Source: Selaginella moellendorffii
Taxonomy: Eukaryota > Streptophyta > Lycopodiopsida > Selaginellales > Selaginellaceae
Assembly: GCF_000143415.4 (NCBI RefSeq)
Contig: NW_003314278.1
Coordinates: forward strand, 974,499-1,038,498
DNA length: 64,000 nucleotides
Direction of reading: 5' to 3'
Shown: positions 10,631 through 21,586 of the stretch, in pieces
Layout: every line of letters begins with the position of its first letter
How positions within the stretch are numbered: position 1 is the stretch's first letter
Translations under genes and position numbers: made by a program
Notes under the pieces: generated by a model
The model's database searches: none
What the model was told of the DNA's origin: nothing
What the model saw: only the letters and a program-made list of their open reading frames with translations

Positions 10631-13600
10631 TTAATTGAACTTTGCATAAGTACATAGAGTTCTGCCTTGCAGAAATTCCTCCACTAGATCTCGCGCGTTC
10701 GCTAGGTTCTCCTCCGGTTCCCATGTTGCTTCGCAGTGTGGAAATCCTTTCCACTTCACATGGAACTCTCTCACCTCGCGTCCTTGTCGCTTGCTCTTGC
10801 GCGCATTGAGGATGGCCTCGACTTCGTATTCCTCTTCCCCTTGGATAACCTCAGGTAAAGGTCTTACTTGGTCTTTGCGAAGCGGATCCTCAAAGTACGG
10901 CTTGAGTAAGTTCACATGGAACACTGGGTGCATCTTCCCCATCTCTCGAGGAAGTCGGAGTCGGTAAGCCACTTTACCGATTCGTGCCTCAATCTCGTAA
11001 GGCCCCGCGAACCTGCTTAAGGAACTCAAGATCAATTCATTTACAGGAATACATGCATTTTTACCTTTGGGTCAACTTTCGGCTGATCCCACTTGGTAGC
11101 CTAAGGTTCTTGGTGTTCAGCCACACCTTCTCCCCAGCTTGGAACTCTACGTCCCGGCGCTTTAGGTTTGCGTACTTGGTTTGCCTTTGTTGAGCCCGTT
11201 CCAAGGAATCCCTCACTAGATTCCAAATGTTGAGTCTTTCCGCCGTGAATGCCTCCACTGCGGGTAACTCTCCATGATACTCGGCCACGCCGAGTTCCAC
11301 ATGACCTTCAATAGCTCGCCCATTGATGACTTCCCATGGACTCACCCCGATACTCGAATGTGGTGAGTTGTTATAACACATTTCCGCAAGTCCCAAATGA
11401 CTTACCCAATCGGTCTGGTCTCCCGAGACATAGCATCGCAAATAATCCTCCAGCTGCCTATTCACCCTTTCCGTTTGTCCGTCTGTCAAGAAGTGTTAGG
11501 ACCACCAAACTTGACTTAATACCCCATACCTGTCTGTGGGTGATAGGCTGTGCTGAATTTCAACTTGGTGCGATACTGTTCCAGGAGGGTCCTCCAGAAC
11601 CTACTAGTGAAGATCTTATCTCGATCTGAGATAATCTCCTCTGGCCTTCCCCGCACTCGAACCACTTGTTCGAAGAACAGTTTCGCCACACCTTCCGCAT
11701 CCACCTCCGTTGTGGTGGGTATGAAATGTGCCATCTTCGAAAATCGGTCCACCACCACGAATATCGCATCGAACCCCTCGCTTGGGGGTAGTCCCGTGAT
11801 GAAGTCCATCGTGAGACATTTCCACGGACGATCTGGAATTGGGATGCTTTGCAACAAGCCCCCACTAGCCTTAGTCACGGCTTTGACCTGCTGACATGTT
11901 GGACATGTCTTTACATAGTCTTGGACGTCCTTAGCCATATCTGGCCAATGGTACTTCCTCTTGAGTAAGCCCATCGTCTTGGGCACTCCGCCGTGTCCCG
12001 CAAGAGGTCCGTCATGACACTCTTCTAAGGCTACCTTCCTTAGTCCACCTTCTGGAACATACACCCTCGTTTGTTTGTAATAAATGAGTCCATTGCGTTC
12101 CGCATAGCCCGTTTTCTCTTCCGTTGGCGGCTCACCTCTCTGGTGAGCTTCCCGTGCCTCCAGATTCCTCAACAACACTTCTTGTGCTAGACCATCGTTC
12201 TCATATGCTGTCCGCACATCGTCCCAGAAGGTTGCTGTTGCGCTGGAGATCGCCAACCTCAAGCTCGCTTTTCGACTTAGCGCATCTGCCACGATGTTGC
12301 TCTTCCCAGGCTTGTACAGAATCTCGCAATCAAACTCGGCCAAGGCATTGGCCCACCGACCTTGTTTCCCTCTCAGGTCGGGTTGTGACAAGAAGTGTTT
12401 CGTTGCCACATTGTCCGTGTAAACCTTGAAGTGTCTCCCAAGGTAGTGTCGCCACTCCTTGAGCGCCTTGACCACCGCAAACAATTCCTTCTCGTGGGCA
12501 GGCCACTTCCGTTGAGCCTTGTCCAGCTTCTTCGAGAAGAACGCTACTGGATGGTTGTCTTGCTTCAAAACTGCGCCTAACGCAAAGTCCGAAGCATCCG
12601 TGTCTACCTCAAAGTCCTTACCAAAGTCCGGTAATGCCAACACCGGAGCCTTCCTCAACTTCCCTTTGAGGTGGACGAATGCCGCCTCGCATTCCGCTGT
12701 CCATACCATCTTCCCTTTTCCCGTTTGATCCGTTAAGGGCAGGGCTACTCTCGAATAGTGTCTGATAAACTTTCGATAGTAGTTGCATAGCCCCAAGAAC
12801 GCCCTCAACTCATGTACATTCGATGGTCGCTCCCATTCCTGGATCGCTTGGACCTTCTCCGGGTCCACCTTGAGCCCGTCCTGGCCCACCACATGCCCGA
12901 GAAACTTTACCTCTTGCTGAGCAAAGTCACATTTGCTCTCTTTAGCATACAGTTTATGTTCCCTTAGTTTCTCAAACACCTTCGCCAAGTGTTCGGCATG
13001 CTCCTCTAGCGTCTCGCTATAGATCAGGATGTCGTCAATATAGACGACCACAAAGTGATCCAGATAGGGTACAAAGATGTGGTTCATCAACGCCGAAAAC
13101 GTTGCCGGCGCATTGCACAGCCCAAAGGGCATCACCAAAAACTCAAAGCTCCCATACCTCGTTCGACAGGTTGTCTTCTCGACATCTTCCTCGGCTACCC
13201 TGATCTGGTAGTATCCTGACCTTAGGTCAATCCTCGAGAAGTATTTTGCCTTTCCCAACCTATCGAACAGGTCCTCAATCCTTGGCAACGGGTACTTGTT
13301 CTTCTTGGTATACTTGTTGAGCAACCGGTAATCTATGCACATGCGCATAGATCCATCTTTCTTTTTCACAAATAATACCGGCGCCCCATACGGCAACTTG
13401 CTCAACCTAACATACCCTTTGCCCACCAACTCCTCTAGTTGGCACTTGAGCTCCTTGAGTTCTTTTTCGTTCAAACGATAGGGGGGACGAACCACCGCCT
13501 CAGCGCCCTCGACAAGCTCAATCTTATGTTCTATCGGTCGTGCGGGGGGCAACCCCGCCGGTAGCTCCTCCGGCATGGTATCCTGGAATTGGTCCAACAC

Positions 13601-15403
13601 TCGCTGGATCACTAAAGGCACTTCTTCCGTTCTTGTCTTTTTGTCACTCTTCACCGAGAGTAAGCACAAAAAGGCTGCCTTAGTTCCTTTAGTGAGTTGT
13701 CCTCTCGTGGACACCAGGTTCAAGCATGACTCTTTGGCCTTGCTTTGCCCTACCTTTAGATCCTGGGCCTCCACCCTAGATCTTCTTCCTTGGGCATTCG
13801 CCAATACCACAAGGTTCCTACCTTGTCCATGCAGCGCTACCACGAACCGATTAAACCAATCCATTCCGAAGATCACGTCAAATCCCGCCATATCCAAGAC
13901 GGTGAAATCCATGTCCACTTTCCATGTCCCCACTTCGACTCTCGCTTGTCGAAGTACCTCATCGGTGCTTTGGCTACCCTGAACAAACTCTATAGTCCTT
14001 GGTTCGCCTAGCCGCTGCACCGTTAGTCCGGCTTGCCGGACTATGTCTGCAGCCACAAAATTATCCGAAGCACCCGTGTCAATAAGGATCTTAACAAAGC
14101 TACCTCCGAGCTTCCCTCGGAGGGCTAGTAGATGTCGTGAACGACTCTCTACCAAAGTTGCTCGTGTAATGAGTAACTTTGAGTTAGGGACTGGATCACA
14201 TACCTCAGTTTGGACTTCACCCGACTTGATGGCCATATTGGCTCTGGCCTTCTTCGGGTAGGGACATTCCCTCGAGAAGTGTCCCGCTTCGCCGCAGTTG
14301 TAGCATACGTTGTTTCCCACGCTGCTATACGACTTGACCTTCTTATCCGTGGGTTTGTCCTTTTTCGCTTGACTCCCCCACGTACTCGCTCGCTGGCCAC
14401 CGGATTTGCCTTTCCGGAACCCCGAGGACTCATTCTTAGAGAAACTCCTTTTGAATTTCCCCTTGCTATACGTTCCCCTTGGTTTGGCCCCTTTGCTAAA
14501 TGTGGATCCCGACCCCGTCGTGTTCCCCTTTCGCAGGTTATCATTGAAATGCACCTTGATGGCCGCATCCAACGCTTCCTTGTAGTTGGTCGGGTTCCAC
14601 CTCATCACCTCGCCGCGAGCCCAGGTTTGCAAACCTGATATGAAGGCATGGAACGCATCCATATCCCCCATGTCCGTGACAAGTATCCTCTTTGCCATGA
14701 ACCCATTCACATATTCCTGGATGGTTCCTGTCTGTTTCAGCCTACTCAGTTCATCCCTCAGATGTAGAGTGGCATTCGGAGGAACATATGTTGCGCGGAT
14801 CCTCGCCTTCATCATGTCCCAAGTGACCACCGGTCCTTCGTTGGCCTCCGTTGTTCTCCACCAAGACTTGGCATTATCTGCCAAGTATGGTTTTGCACAT
14901 GGGACCTTCTCCGAGCTTGGTAACCGCAACGCTCGGAAGTAGTCCTCCATATCGTAAAACCAATCCTCCACCACCTTATAGTCATTCACTCCCTTGAAGA
15001 CCGGTGGGGGCTTTGGTTTGTACTTGGGAACTGCCTGAGGGACTGATTCCACTTCGGTCTGTTCGACCTTGTCTGGTTTTGCCTCAGTCCCGGCCGAAAG
15101 ATCCGCACCTTCTGCGCTGCCAGCATCCGCAGTCTTTTTCTTTTTCTTCCGCCTCTCGTCACGCTTTAGCTTGCGTACGAGAGTTTCCAGCAGGGCATTG
15201 GTCTGTGCCAACTGTCCTTCTAGCACGTCCAATCGAGCCTTGGACGACCGAACCTCGCCACCGGACTCCTGTTTGGAGGTTTCCTCACTGGAGTCCTCCT
15301 CATGCAAAGATTCCTCATCCATAGCCTCTTGTTCGACCGGAGGCTCCAGCTCTGGCGGAGGTTCCAAATCCGCCTGGGTTCGCTTACGCCCTGCCCTTGC
15401 CAT
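10631..15403 (-). CDS. Gag-pol-chromodomain polyprotein, spliced model (copy B)
   Basis: Three exons, 15403-11530, 11482-11065 and 11012-10631, total 4674 bp, encoding 1557 residues plus stop. The start [10 protein letters not shown] follows the primer site by about 45 bases. Order: gag, CCHC knuckle (about 367), aspartic protease DTGAS (about 442), RT with YIDD (about 788), RNase H DTDAS (about 934), integrase finger with H and CPTCQQVK, catalytic core with TMDF and ISDRD, then HPQT joined to DGQTERVN carrying the catalytic glutamate, the integrase C-terminus and a chromodomain with [15 protein letters not shown]. Without splicing, the first frame stops at 11516 just before the catalytic glutamate. 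With both introns removed no stop remains. All key catalytic residues are visible. This is the only apparently autonomous element in the window. Confidence 0.9.
11013..11064 (-). other. Apparent intron 2 of copy B pol (52 bp)
   Basis: GTAAAAATG...TTAAGCAG on the minus strand, between integrase C-terminal codons Q-AG and G-F. Its removal keeps the frame (phase 2). Confidence 0.78.
11483..11529 (-). other. Apparent intron 1 of copy B pol (47 bp)
   Basis: GTATGGGG...CTTGACAG on the minus strand with CCTAAC, a good branch-point match, about 16 bases before the 3' end. It splits the integrase core between HPQT and the GAC codon of DGQTERVN (phase 1). The same intron in copy C (49527-49573) differs around the branch point but keeps CTAAC. 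GACAG occurs at both edges, so a short insertion with a repeat is the alternative origin. Confidence 0.78.
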
Positions 15404-15447
15404 CTCCCAGCAATCCGCCTCTATCCTTCGCTAGAACTGAGGAAAAG

Positions 15448-15460
15448 GCTCCGATACCAA
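15448..15460 (-). promoter_or_regulatory. Primer binding site, copy B
   Basis: Complement reads TTGGTATCGGAGC, two bases inside the 5' LTR. Initiator-Met tRNA type. Confidence 0.92.
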
Positions 15461-15462
15461 AT

Positions 15463-16607
15463 TGTAAGCCACAAATTTTTCCTTTCCAATTTGCCAGCTT
15501 ACCTCGTCTATCCGTCCAACACTGCCTTGGCTTTTGCTAAGTTCCCTTGCCAAGGTTCTCGCCTATGGTACCAGCTCCTACTTGGTTTCAGCTACTCACT
15601 GCACGAGCAACGGAGTATTAGCCATCCTTCCACGGATTCCCAAATCACTCCCAATCCCCCTCCCCGGGTTAGACTGGACTTAAGGTTCGGCTACACTCCC
15701 CGCAAGCACAAGCAGCCAAGCACACCAAGCTTCCAGGTTCCTAACATCCCTTGGTACCACAAGACTTGATCATGGGACCCTCTAAATCCCAAGTCTTGAG
15801 TGCAACACTTGCTTCGGGACGCCGGGGCGAAACACCGTGGCCTAACGGCCCGGTATGGGTACCTCTCGCCCCCCACTTCCATCCCGAAGGAAGGCCCAAG
15901 CCCCTAGGAAGGGCGAGGACCAATGAGCCGCATGGTACTCAAGTGGGGCACCACTCCACATGAGCCGGGAGCACCGCAATCGGTTTCCCTTTCGGGAGTG
16001 GGAGCTGCTCTTGAGCACTTCCTTGGATGGCCCCTCCGGCACCAGCCAAGTCCATGCTCACTCCCACCCAAGGCCCCTTAGTCCCAGTCCCAACCTCAAG
16101 TCGGTTTGGAAGCCCAACTGGAGAGTCCCTTCAAAACTGGTTCCTGGACCTCACTATCCCTACTATACTTTTGGAACCCCCTGCAGCCCCCCCCTGGGGG
16201 ACGCACGCTTTGGGCTTTCACCCCTTGACCCGTATTAGTATTTGGACTTAGTCTCTGGCTCGATCTCGGATCCGATTTCGGATCCGACTTCGGATTCGGT
16301 CTCGGACTCGATCGCGGACTCGATCTCGGACCCGATCTCGGGCCCGACCTCGGACTCGACTTCGGACTCGGTCTCGGACCCGATTTCGGATCTCGGACTC
16401 CGTCTCGAACTCGGTCTCGAACTCGGACTCGAACTCGGTCCCCGAGTCGGTCTTGGACTCGATTCCGGACTCTATCTCGAACTCGGTCCTAGAGTCGGTC
16501 TTGGACTCGATCTTTGACTTGGTCCCATCCGATGAACTCTTTGTCATTTTGGTCATGCTTTCGGGGTTCCCTTAGCCTACGACACCTCGGCGAGTTGGTT
16601 CCTTACA
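15463..16607 (-). repeat. 5' LTR of copy B
   Basis: 1145 bp. The same sequence as 9078-10226 except for a shorter C run (near 16190) and few other changes. It is followed by the target duplication GATCC. Confidence 0.96.
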
Positions 16608-16890
16608 GATCCCTCGCTTGCGCTGACCATCTAGTGGAGACCACAATGGCTGTGCCCCCCCCTAGCCTGGACCGAGCTGCTACCGCTGTGTTCCACCACG
16701 TTTTCCCTCTCATGCCGAAGTTGTAGTCCGGTTCAGCGTCCATCTTGTGTTCCTGGATGCATAGAAAGTCTATCCCGCCTTCCAGTCCCAACTCCCTTAT
16801 ATGCGACTTAAGTTGGATTTTTTTGTGGAGCCTATTGTCCGTGGAACTGAGGCCTCGGCAGTTCCATATCAAGCACGTTAAGGTTGTCAT
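16608..16890 (-). pseudogene. LINE ORF2 start: endonuclease N-terminus
   Basis: The likely ORF2 start is ATG at 16890, reading MTTLTCLIWNCRGL, then FLCIQEHKMD, the usual N-terminal landmarks of the APE-type endonuclease of plant LINEs. The frame is cut at 16608 by copy B and resumes at 9077 with the target duplication collapsed. The endonuclease nicks target DNA for target-primed reverse transcription. It is not functional here because of two insertions and downstream stops. Confidence 0.88.
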
Positions 16891-17520
16891 GGTGCGACAT
16901 ACTTCCAGGAGAACCTGTTGGTGCTCGGCTGCGCCCTCCACTCTGTGGAGATGGTCCACACTGCCATTGGCTTCCCTCGGTGTCTGGCCCAAGAGAATCC
17001 CCGTACCGTGTATTTTGCGAATCCTGTCCACTCTGTTATCGCTCGCTCCATCCGAGTCTGGTAGTCTCTGAGAGCTACTATCTCTGGGAAAGTCCCATTT
17101 CCACGCTGGACCAGCCAATCTCCTGCCTCTGACGTTGCCAGCTCTCTCTTCGGGGGAATCCATCGGATCGCCAAATTCACTATTTTGGGGAGTACTGTCT
17201 GGAAGCCTTCCCGCTGGTTTCCACTGGGGGACCTTCAAAAAGCCTGCTCTTAGAGCCCGAGCTTGCTACAGGTGGGGCCATCGGGAACCTGATGTGCAGG
17301 GCACAAGCTGGTTCACGTTGTAGTAGCACCTTTTCTTCCTCCACTGGAAGCTCAAATGGCCGTTCCAAGGCCAATTTCTCCGTCCTCGCTGTGCATGCTG
17401 TCTCCTGGTGGCCCATCCTCTGACAGATCCTACATCTTTTCCCTATGGTTTCTGTTTGGACCCTGATGTATTGTCCCAATACAGCCAACTCCGTTGGGGT
17501 CTCTGTTGGAGAGTCTACAT
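16891..17520 (-). pseudogene. LINE ORF1 C-terminal remnant with CCHC knuckle
   Basis: Minus-strand frame 17488-17180 contains CRICQRMGHQETAC (C-x2-C-x4-H-x4-C), the nucleic-acid-binding knuckle typical of plant LINE ORF1. A second overlapping frame (17238-16891) leads towards ORF2. The usual longer N-terminal part of ORF1 is not visible above about 17,560, so the LINE is 5' truncated or decayed there. Confidence 0.7.
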
Positions 17521-17559
17521 TTTCATGTTTCGAGCCACAATGGAATAATGGTTGTTTCT

Positions 17560-18420
17560 TCCCTAATTATGAAGTATTGGTGAACTAGTCATCACATTGA
17601 CTATCCCATAGACCATCTTGTTGATCAGAGTTGACTAAGTTGACTGACGGTTTAGGCAAAAAAATCTAAGCCTTAGTGATAGCATCAGTCAATGTTGTTG
17701 GAAAATCCTTCTTGACCTTCTACTGCACATCCACTAAGCTCAATCCTTTGATGAAACATTGCACCTTAGTAGGTCATTATAGGCGTCTGTAAAATTAAGG
17801 CAAAGATCACAAGACTTACAGGCATACACATCCAAAGACAAAATCCCCTACTGGATCTCTAACAGCTGGTTCATGAGATTGATCTCTTCAAACTTACAAA
17901 TGAAGCTCGAAAAACCTTTGTCAAATCAATCTAAGAAGTTGGCTTCGGATTAGCTTTGATGTAGTTCTTTCACCACGAAGAAGCATGGCTCGTAAACTTT
18001 GTCATAAGAAAATCAATCTTCACTTTATCCTCACAAGGATTGTGAGACCAACAACTTTCCCATAATTCTAACCAAGAATCAACTTTCTAGCTATCACAAA
18101 TATTTGGTGATGATTTCTATTCCACGATACCATAATCTTTGGCATGCTTGACATATCAATGGTAATCACGGACATGAGATTGATTCAACCCTTGAGGGTC
18201 CATGTGAAGCAAGAAATCCTTAATGAGATTGACAGAATCCTTAACCTCCTTTTTGTCACTTTGAACCTAAAAAATCTAGCATCCATGCTACACAACGACA
18301 TCATCAAGAGTTTCTTCCTCATCGTCATGGCCATCATCACTAACGTTATACTCCTCATCAAGATCAATATCTTGCTCACCCACCATCCCCAAAAGAACGT
18401 GCTGCTCCAATACTAATGAA
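17560..18420 (-). other. Decayed region, possible gag remnant
   Basis: AT-rich with no long frame. Read on the minus strand, 18405-18390 has TTAGTATTGGAGC, which resembles the primer site seen elsewhere. Downstream of it an acidic stretch DIDLDEEYN...DDEEE could be the start of an old gag. Stops are frequent. The assignment is weak. Confidence 0.3.
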
Positions 18421-19240
18421 ATGAACAAGAGAGCAAACCCTAGGTCAACCTCCCAAACCTTAACATGTTATGGCCTTAAATCCCACATGCACAAGAATAT
18501 TCTTAGAATATTCTTGTGGTTCATGTCAATAATGTAGAGAAGAAAAGAAGAAGAGAAAAAAATGAGAAAAGAATAAAGAAAGAACTCAGCCTCAAACCCC
18601 AAAGACGTGAGTAAGGATAAACATATGTCACTCTCTCAACTCTACTTTACATAAACAGTCATAGGTAGAAGAAAAAATAATTAATTCAATCCAAATGCGT
18701 ATAACAGTGAGTGGGGGTTATTTTCCAACATATATAAGTGTTGTTTATATACTACATAATTTTATAACTATTCTTAACTGCTTCACACTTGTCTATGATG
18801 AGTGTTGCCTAGGTCGGGTCTTTCTTCTTTGAATGTCTAAACTTAGGCATAAATCCATTTCACCTAAACTTTCTTCTTTTGCTTTGCCTAGAATGATACA
18901 CAAAATAAAACATTTACCTCTTCATCACTCCCCTATGACAGATTTACTGTTTATCCTTAGCCAATCAAATTTTCCAAATCTTGCTCCAAGTTGTTGAGCT
19001 TGGTCTTCATAGTGACAAACTCAATGCTTTAGTATAGATTGTTGAGTTCTTGATACATGATCTAATTTTCCTGGTCGAGTATTGCGATGTCCTGGTCTTG
19101 GTGGTTGATGTGCTTTGCATCGGTGGATGTGGAAGCCAAGATTGCACTCTTGAGTTTTTGGATTATATGGCACTAATGATTCTACTCATCCATGACTCTA
19201 TCCACTTTCTTGGTGATTGTTTTGAGGTAGCTCAAGACCT
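18421..19240. other. No gene seen; AT-rich sequence
   Basis: I see no convincing reading frame, RNA gene or paired LTR. If the primer-like site near 18400 is real, the upstream minus-strand LTR would lie here, but I could not define its ends. Confidence 0.4.
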
Positions 19241-19289
19241 ACAGTATTTTGCTCAAGACCCTATTTTGCTAGACCCCCACTCACTGGGA

Positions 19290-19500
19290 GTTTTATGGAG
19301 GAGCTCACTCAACATATACAGGGAGGAGGCAAGCAGCCAGTTGACTAGCCAATGTAGCTGGTAGAAGACAAAGAAACAGCAAAATAGGGTCTTGAGCTGT
19401 AGTATTTTGCTGTTTCTTTGTCTTCTACCATCTATATTGGCTAGTCAATTGGCTGCTTGCCTCCTCCCTTTATACGTTGAGTGAGCTCCTCCATGAAACT
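19290..19500. repeat. Long hairpin (about 97-bp arms, 16-nt loop)
   Basis: Left arm about 19290-19386 and right arm about 19403-19500 are near-perfect reverse complements, for example GGAGGAGCTCACTCAAC against GTTGAGTGAGCTCCTCC. The loop is 19387-19402. CTCAAGACC with ATTTTGCT also recurs at 19230-19270, overlapping the base of the hairpin. It could be a fold-back transposon or an inverted-repeat RNA precursor. Confidence 0.85.
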
Positions 19501-19682
19501 TCGGACTGCTGGCTTGCTAGGCTAACTTGTGGCCTTGTGAGCGAAGGTGTACCTAGCCTTGACATTGAAGTGTTGCTCTAGCATTTGCTACTGTTGTGGC
19601 TGCCTCATCTTGTTAGACTAATTTGCCAAGGGTGTGTCACTATCAGATATATAGGTGGACTAGAGAAGATTTAGCCTATACT

Positions 19683-20419
19683 TGTTGCAAATGTGATTTT
19701 AGGTATCGAAAGTTACTTATCAGCCAGTCCTTACAAACACTCTTTCCTTACTGCCACATGTAAGCAACCAAAGAGAATGACTTGAGAGATGATTCATGGG
19801 GTTCAAATATAGAGGGAAAGAGCCCATAAACAAGAGTGCACCCCCTTTTCCAATCGGTTAAGGGTTTTGGGATACTTGGGGTTAAGCATCCTTGGGTTTG
19901 AATAGTACTGGGCTGGGTGACCTCCCAGGAAGTCGAAACTCAGGAGCTTACACCATGATGGCAGAAGGTTAGTATTGCTGGATCCTTAATTAGTCCCTTT
20001 TGTTCAAGTGTTAATAAATTGGACTTTGCATCTGTACTTGGCTGGATGAGCATAAGGACGGAATTCTTAAGTATCTATTTGGCCAAGCATATTTGGCCCA
20101 GCTTTTTAGTTCTCTTTTGCTCTATCTTGCATTGGCTTGACAAGAACCCTCACGTATTGAGATTAGTCCCTCAATATCATTGGATGATAGTTTACCGTGT
20201 CTGCCAAACACCCTTGCTATCATACCTTTTGTGTTAGTCTCATTTCGGTCTCAAATGCTATTTATGGAAAGTGTCGAGATTTGCTCATTTGGGATATCTA
20301 CGGAATGTAGAGATTTTCTTGAATACAATGGTGTTCGTTTTGTGTCCAAATTCTCAATTTAAAGACATTCCATAATTAGTAAGTTTCGAACTTGTCCCAG
20401 AGACTAACTCCTCGTACTA
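19683..20419 (+). repeat. LTR copy 1 of the decayed gypsy family G
   Basis: It begins TGTTGCAAATGTGATT and is collinear with 22045-22395 and with the reverse complement of 23860-24402, sharing CCCTCAATAT, AATGTAGAGAT and ACTAACTC blocks. It is interrupted at 19759-19952 by a Cassandra-like solo LTR. The ends are approximate. Confidence 0.7.
19759..19952 (+). mobile_element. Cassandra-like solo LTR with 5S rRNA-like core
   Basis: 194 bp, TGTAAGCAACC...GAGCTTACA, matching the LTRs at 38914-39107 and 52082-52276. Flanks are CCACA and CCATG, a plausible decayed 5-bp target duplication. At 19881-19934 it reads GTTAAGCATCC, then TAGTACTGGG, then GGGTGACCTCCC, collinear with the internal-promoter half of plant 5S rRNA. 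Cassandra retrotransposons are known to carry 5S-derived sequence in their LTRs. Confidence 0.82.
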
Positions 20420-20910
20420 AGGGAGGCTTGGTGTGAAAGACCAAAGCATGTGTTCCTTAGGGGGGGGGGGCTGTGGGGGGTTCCAAATGAATATATATAG
20501 TAGGGATAGTGGGTAGGTCGGGTATGGCCGACCAACCTGAGGCATAGTCTAGCTCCTGCTTGCATGCCTATCTTTGTTTTGCGTCCAGCTTGGGTCTAAG
20601 CCCAAGTTCCATTCCATGCTAGCTGGTGAAGTACCCATATCCTTGCGTTAGGCCACCGGTATGCTGAAATGGCACTAGCTCTATTTGGCTCCGTTTTGCG
20701 TGTTGGTCCTGGCAATGGGATGTTGGTTGCTCTAGGACTGTTCCAAGTCACTCCGGGCTCCTGTCCCTTCGCTCTTTGGCATGTATGCTTGAGAGTTGCT
20801 CTGAGGTGTAGTTCCATTGTTCCTTGGCTCCATGCTTGGGAGTTTTGGCATTGTTCCTTCATTCAGTGGCCCAAGTTCCAAACCATTGTCCTATGGATAT
20901 GTGGCATGTG
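20420..20910 (+). repeat. Old fragment of the copy A/B LTR family
   Basis: GTGTGAAAGACCAAAGCATG, a 10-base G run, GGGGTTCCAAATG and ATAGTAGGGATAGTG at 20430-20512 match the LTR segment around 948-1015 with many changes. Beyond 20520 the similarity fades to isolated matches (TACCCATATCC, TAGGCCACCGGT). No coding potential was seen. Confidence 0.6.
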
Positions 20911-20933
20911 ACACGTGGCATATAACACGTGGC
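20911..20933 (+). promoter_or_regulatory. Two ACACGTGGC G-box/ABRE motifs
   Basis: ACACGTGGC at 20911-20919 and 20925-20933, 14 bp apart, with a related CATGTGACACG just upstream. This is the classic plant bZIP/ABRE core. The motifs lie next to the TRIM 3' LTR, so they may be LTR promoter elements or chance. There is no gene next to them. Confidence 0.35.
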
Positions 20934-20939
20934 ATATAG

Positions 20940-21586
20940 AGGGTTTAGGTTCCACTTCGTGGTGTTATCCTATGGTAAATCACCATAGGATAAAGGGTCA
21001 AAACCATGTTCAAGGTTTTAAGGATCCACGGTGACAATATATCCAAATCTCATCCTATAATCACATGTGCTACACTCACCCCCCCTTCAGAGATGTCAAT
21101 GTCCTCATTGACTATTGACTAGCAGCCCGTCCTAAGCCAAAGGGAAACAACACTTCCATTTCCACACTGAATCTACCAATCCTTCCATTGTGTAGATTAG
21201 CTATTCCATATGAGGCCACTAGTTATCCACCCGTACCATAGTTCCATGGTGGATACCTTCATCCGTGAATACTCCACATAAGAGGAAGGACGTACGCATG
21301 GATGCCCAATACGTACGATTTCAAATTTAGGGATAAGAATATACTTTGCTCAAGGGTATATTATATTTTTTAGTAGCCACTAATCAATGGAAATCGAACC
21401 CATGCCATTTGCTCCGATACCACATGTAACATATATTATCTTTCTCCCCTTAAGCCAATTGGAAAAGGGGCAATTGCTTGATGAGAGAGCCCTTAGTGGT
21501 TATTTTATCCCTATTTATACCCCAAGGTTCTAAGGATCCATAGTGATAATATATCCAAATCTCATCCCATGATCACATGCGCTACA
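20940..21586 (-). mobile_element. TRIM: miniature LTR element without coding capacity
   Basis: Minus strand. The 5' LTR is 21425-21586 (162 bp, TGTAGCGC...GTTACA). The primer site TGTGGTATCGGAGC is at 21410-21424, the internal part is about 320 bp, and the polypurine tract GAAGGGGGGGTGAG is at 21075-21088. The 3' LTR starts at 21074 and stays similar for about 65 bp before diverging, ending near 20940. Total is about 650 bp, within the TRIM size range. Confidence 0.72.

Larger units (their letters stand above)
9078..16607 (-). mobile_element. Copy B: full-length Ty3/gypsy chromovirus
   Basis: 7530 bp on the minus strand with LTRs at 15463-16607 (5') and 9078-10226 (3') and target duplication GATCC at 9073-9077 and 16608-16612. 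It has the primer site, a gag-pol-chromodomain gene, a tRNA-like segment, a stem-loop and a polypurine tract. The LTRs differ mainly by 4 bp in a C homopolymer, so the insertion is young. It is inserted in the endonuclease domain of the LINE. It is the reference for reading copies A and C. Confidence 0.98.

Noticed and set aside
11489-11530. Programmed frameshift rather than intron at the integrase break
   Set aside because: The inserted segment has both splice borders and a branch-like CTAAC, and 47 bp must be removed to regain HPQT-DGQ. A frameshift cannot do that.
18144-18416. 90-codon plus-strand frame in AT-rich DNA
   Set aside because: Hydrophobic low-complexity translation. The opposite strand looks more like an old gag, and neither is convincing.
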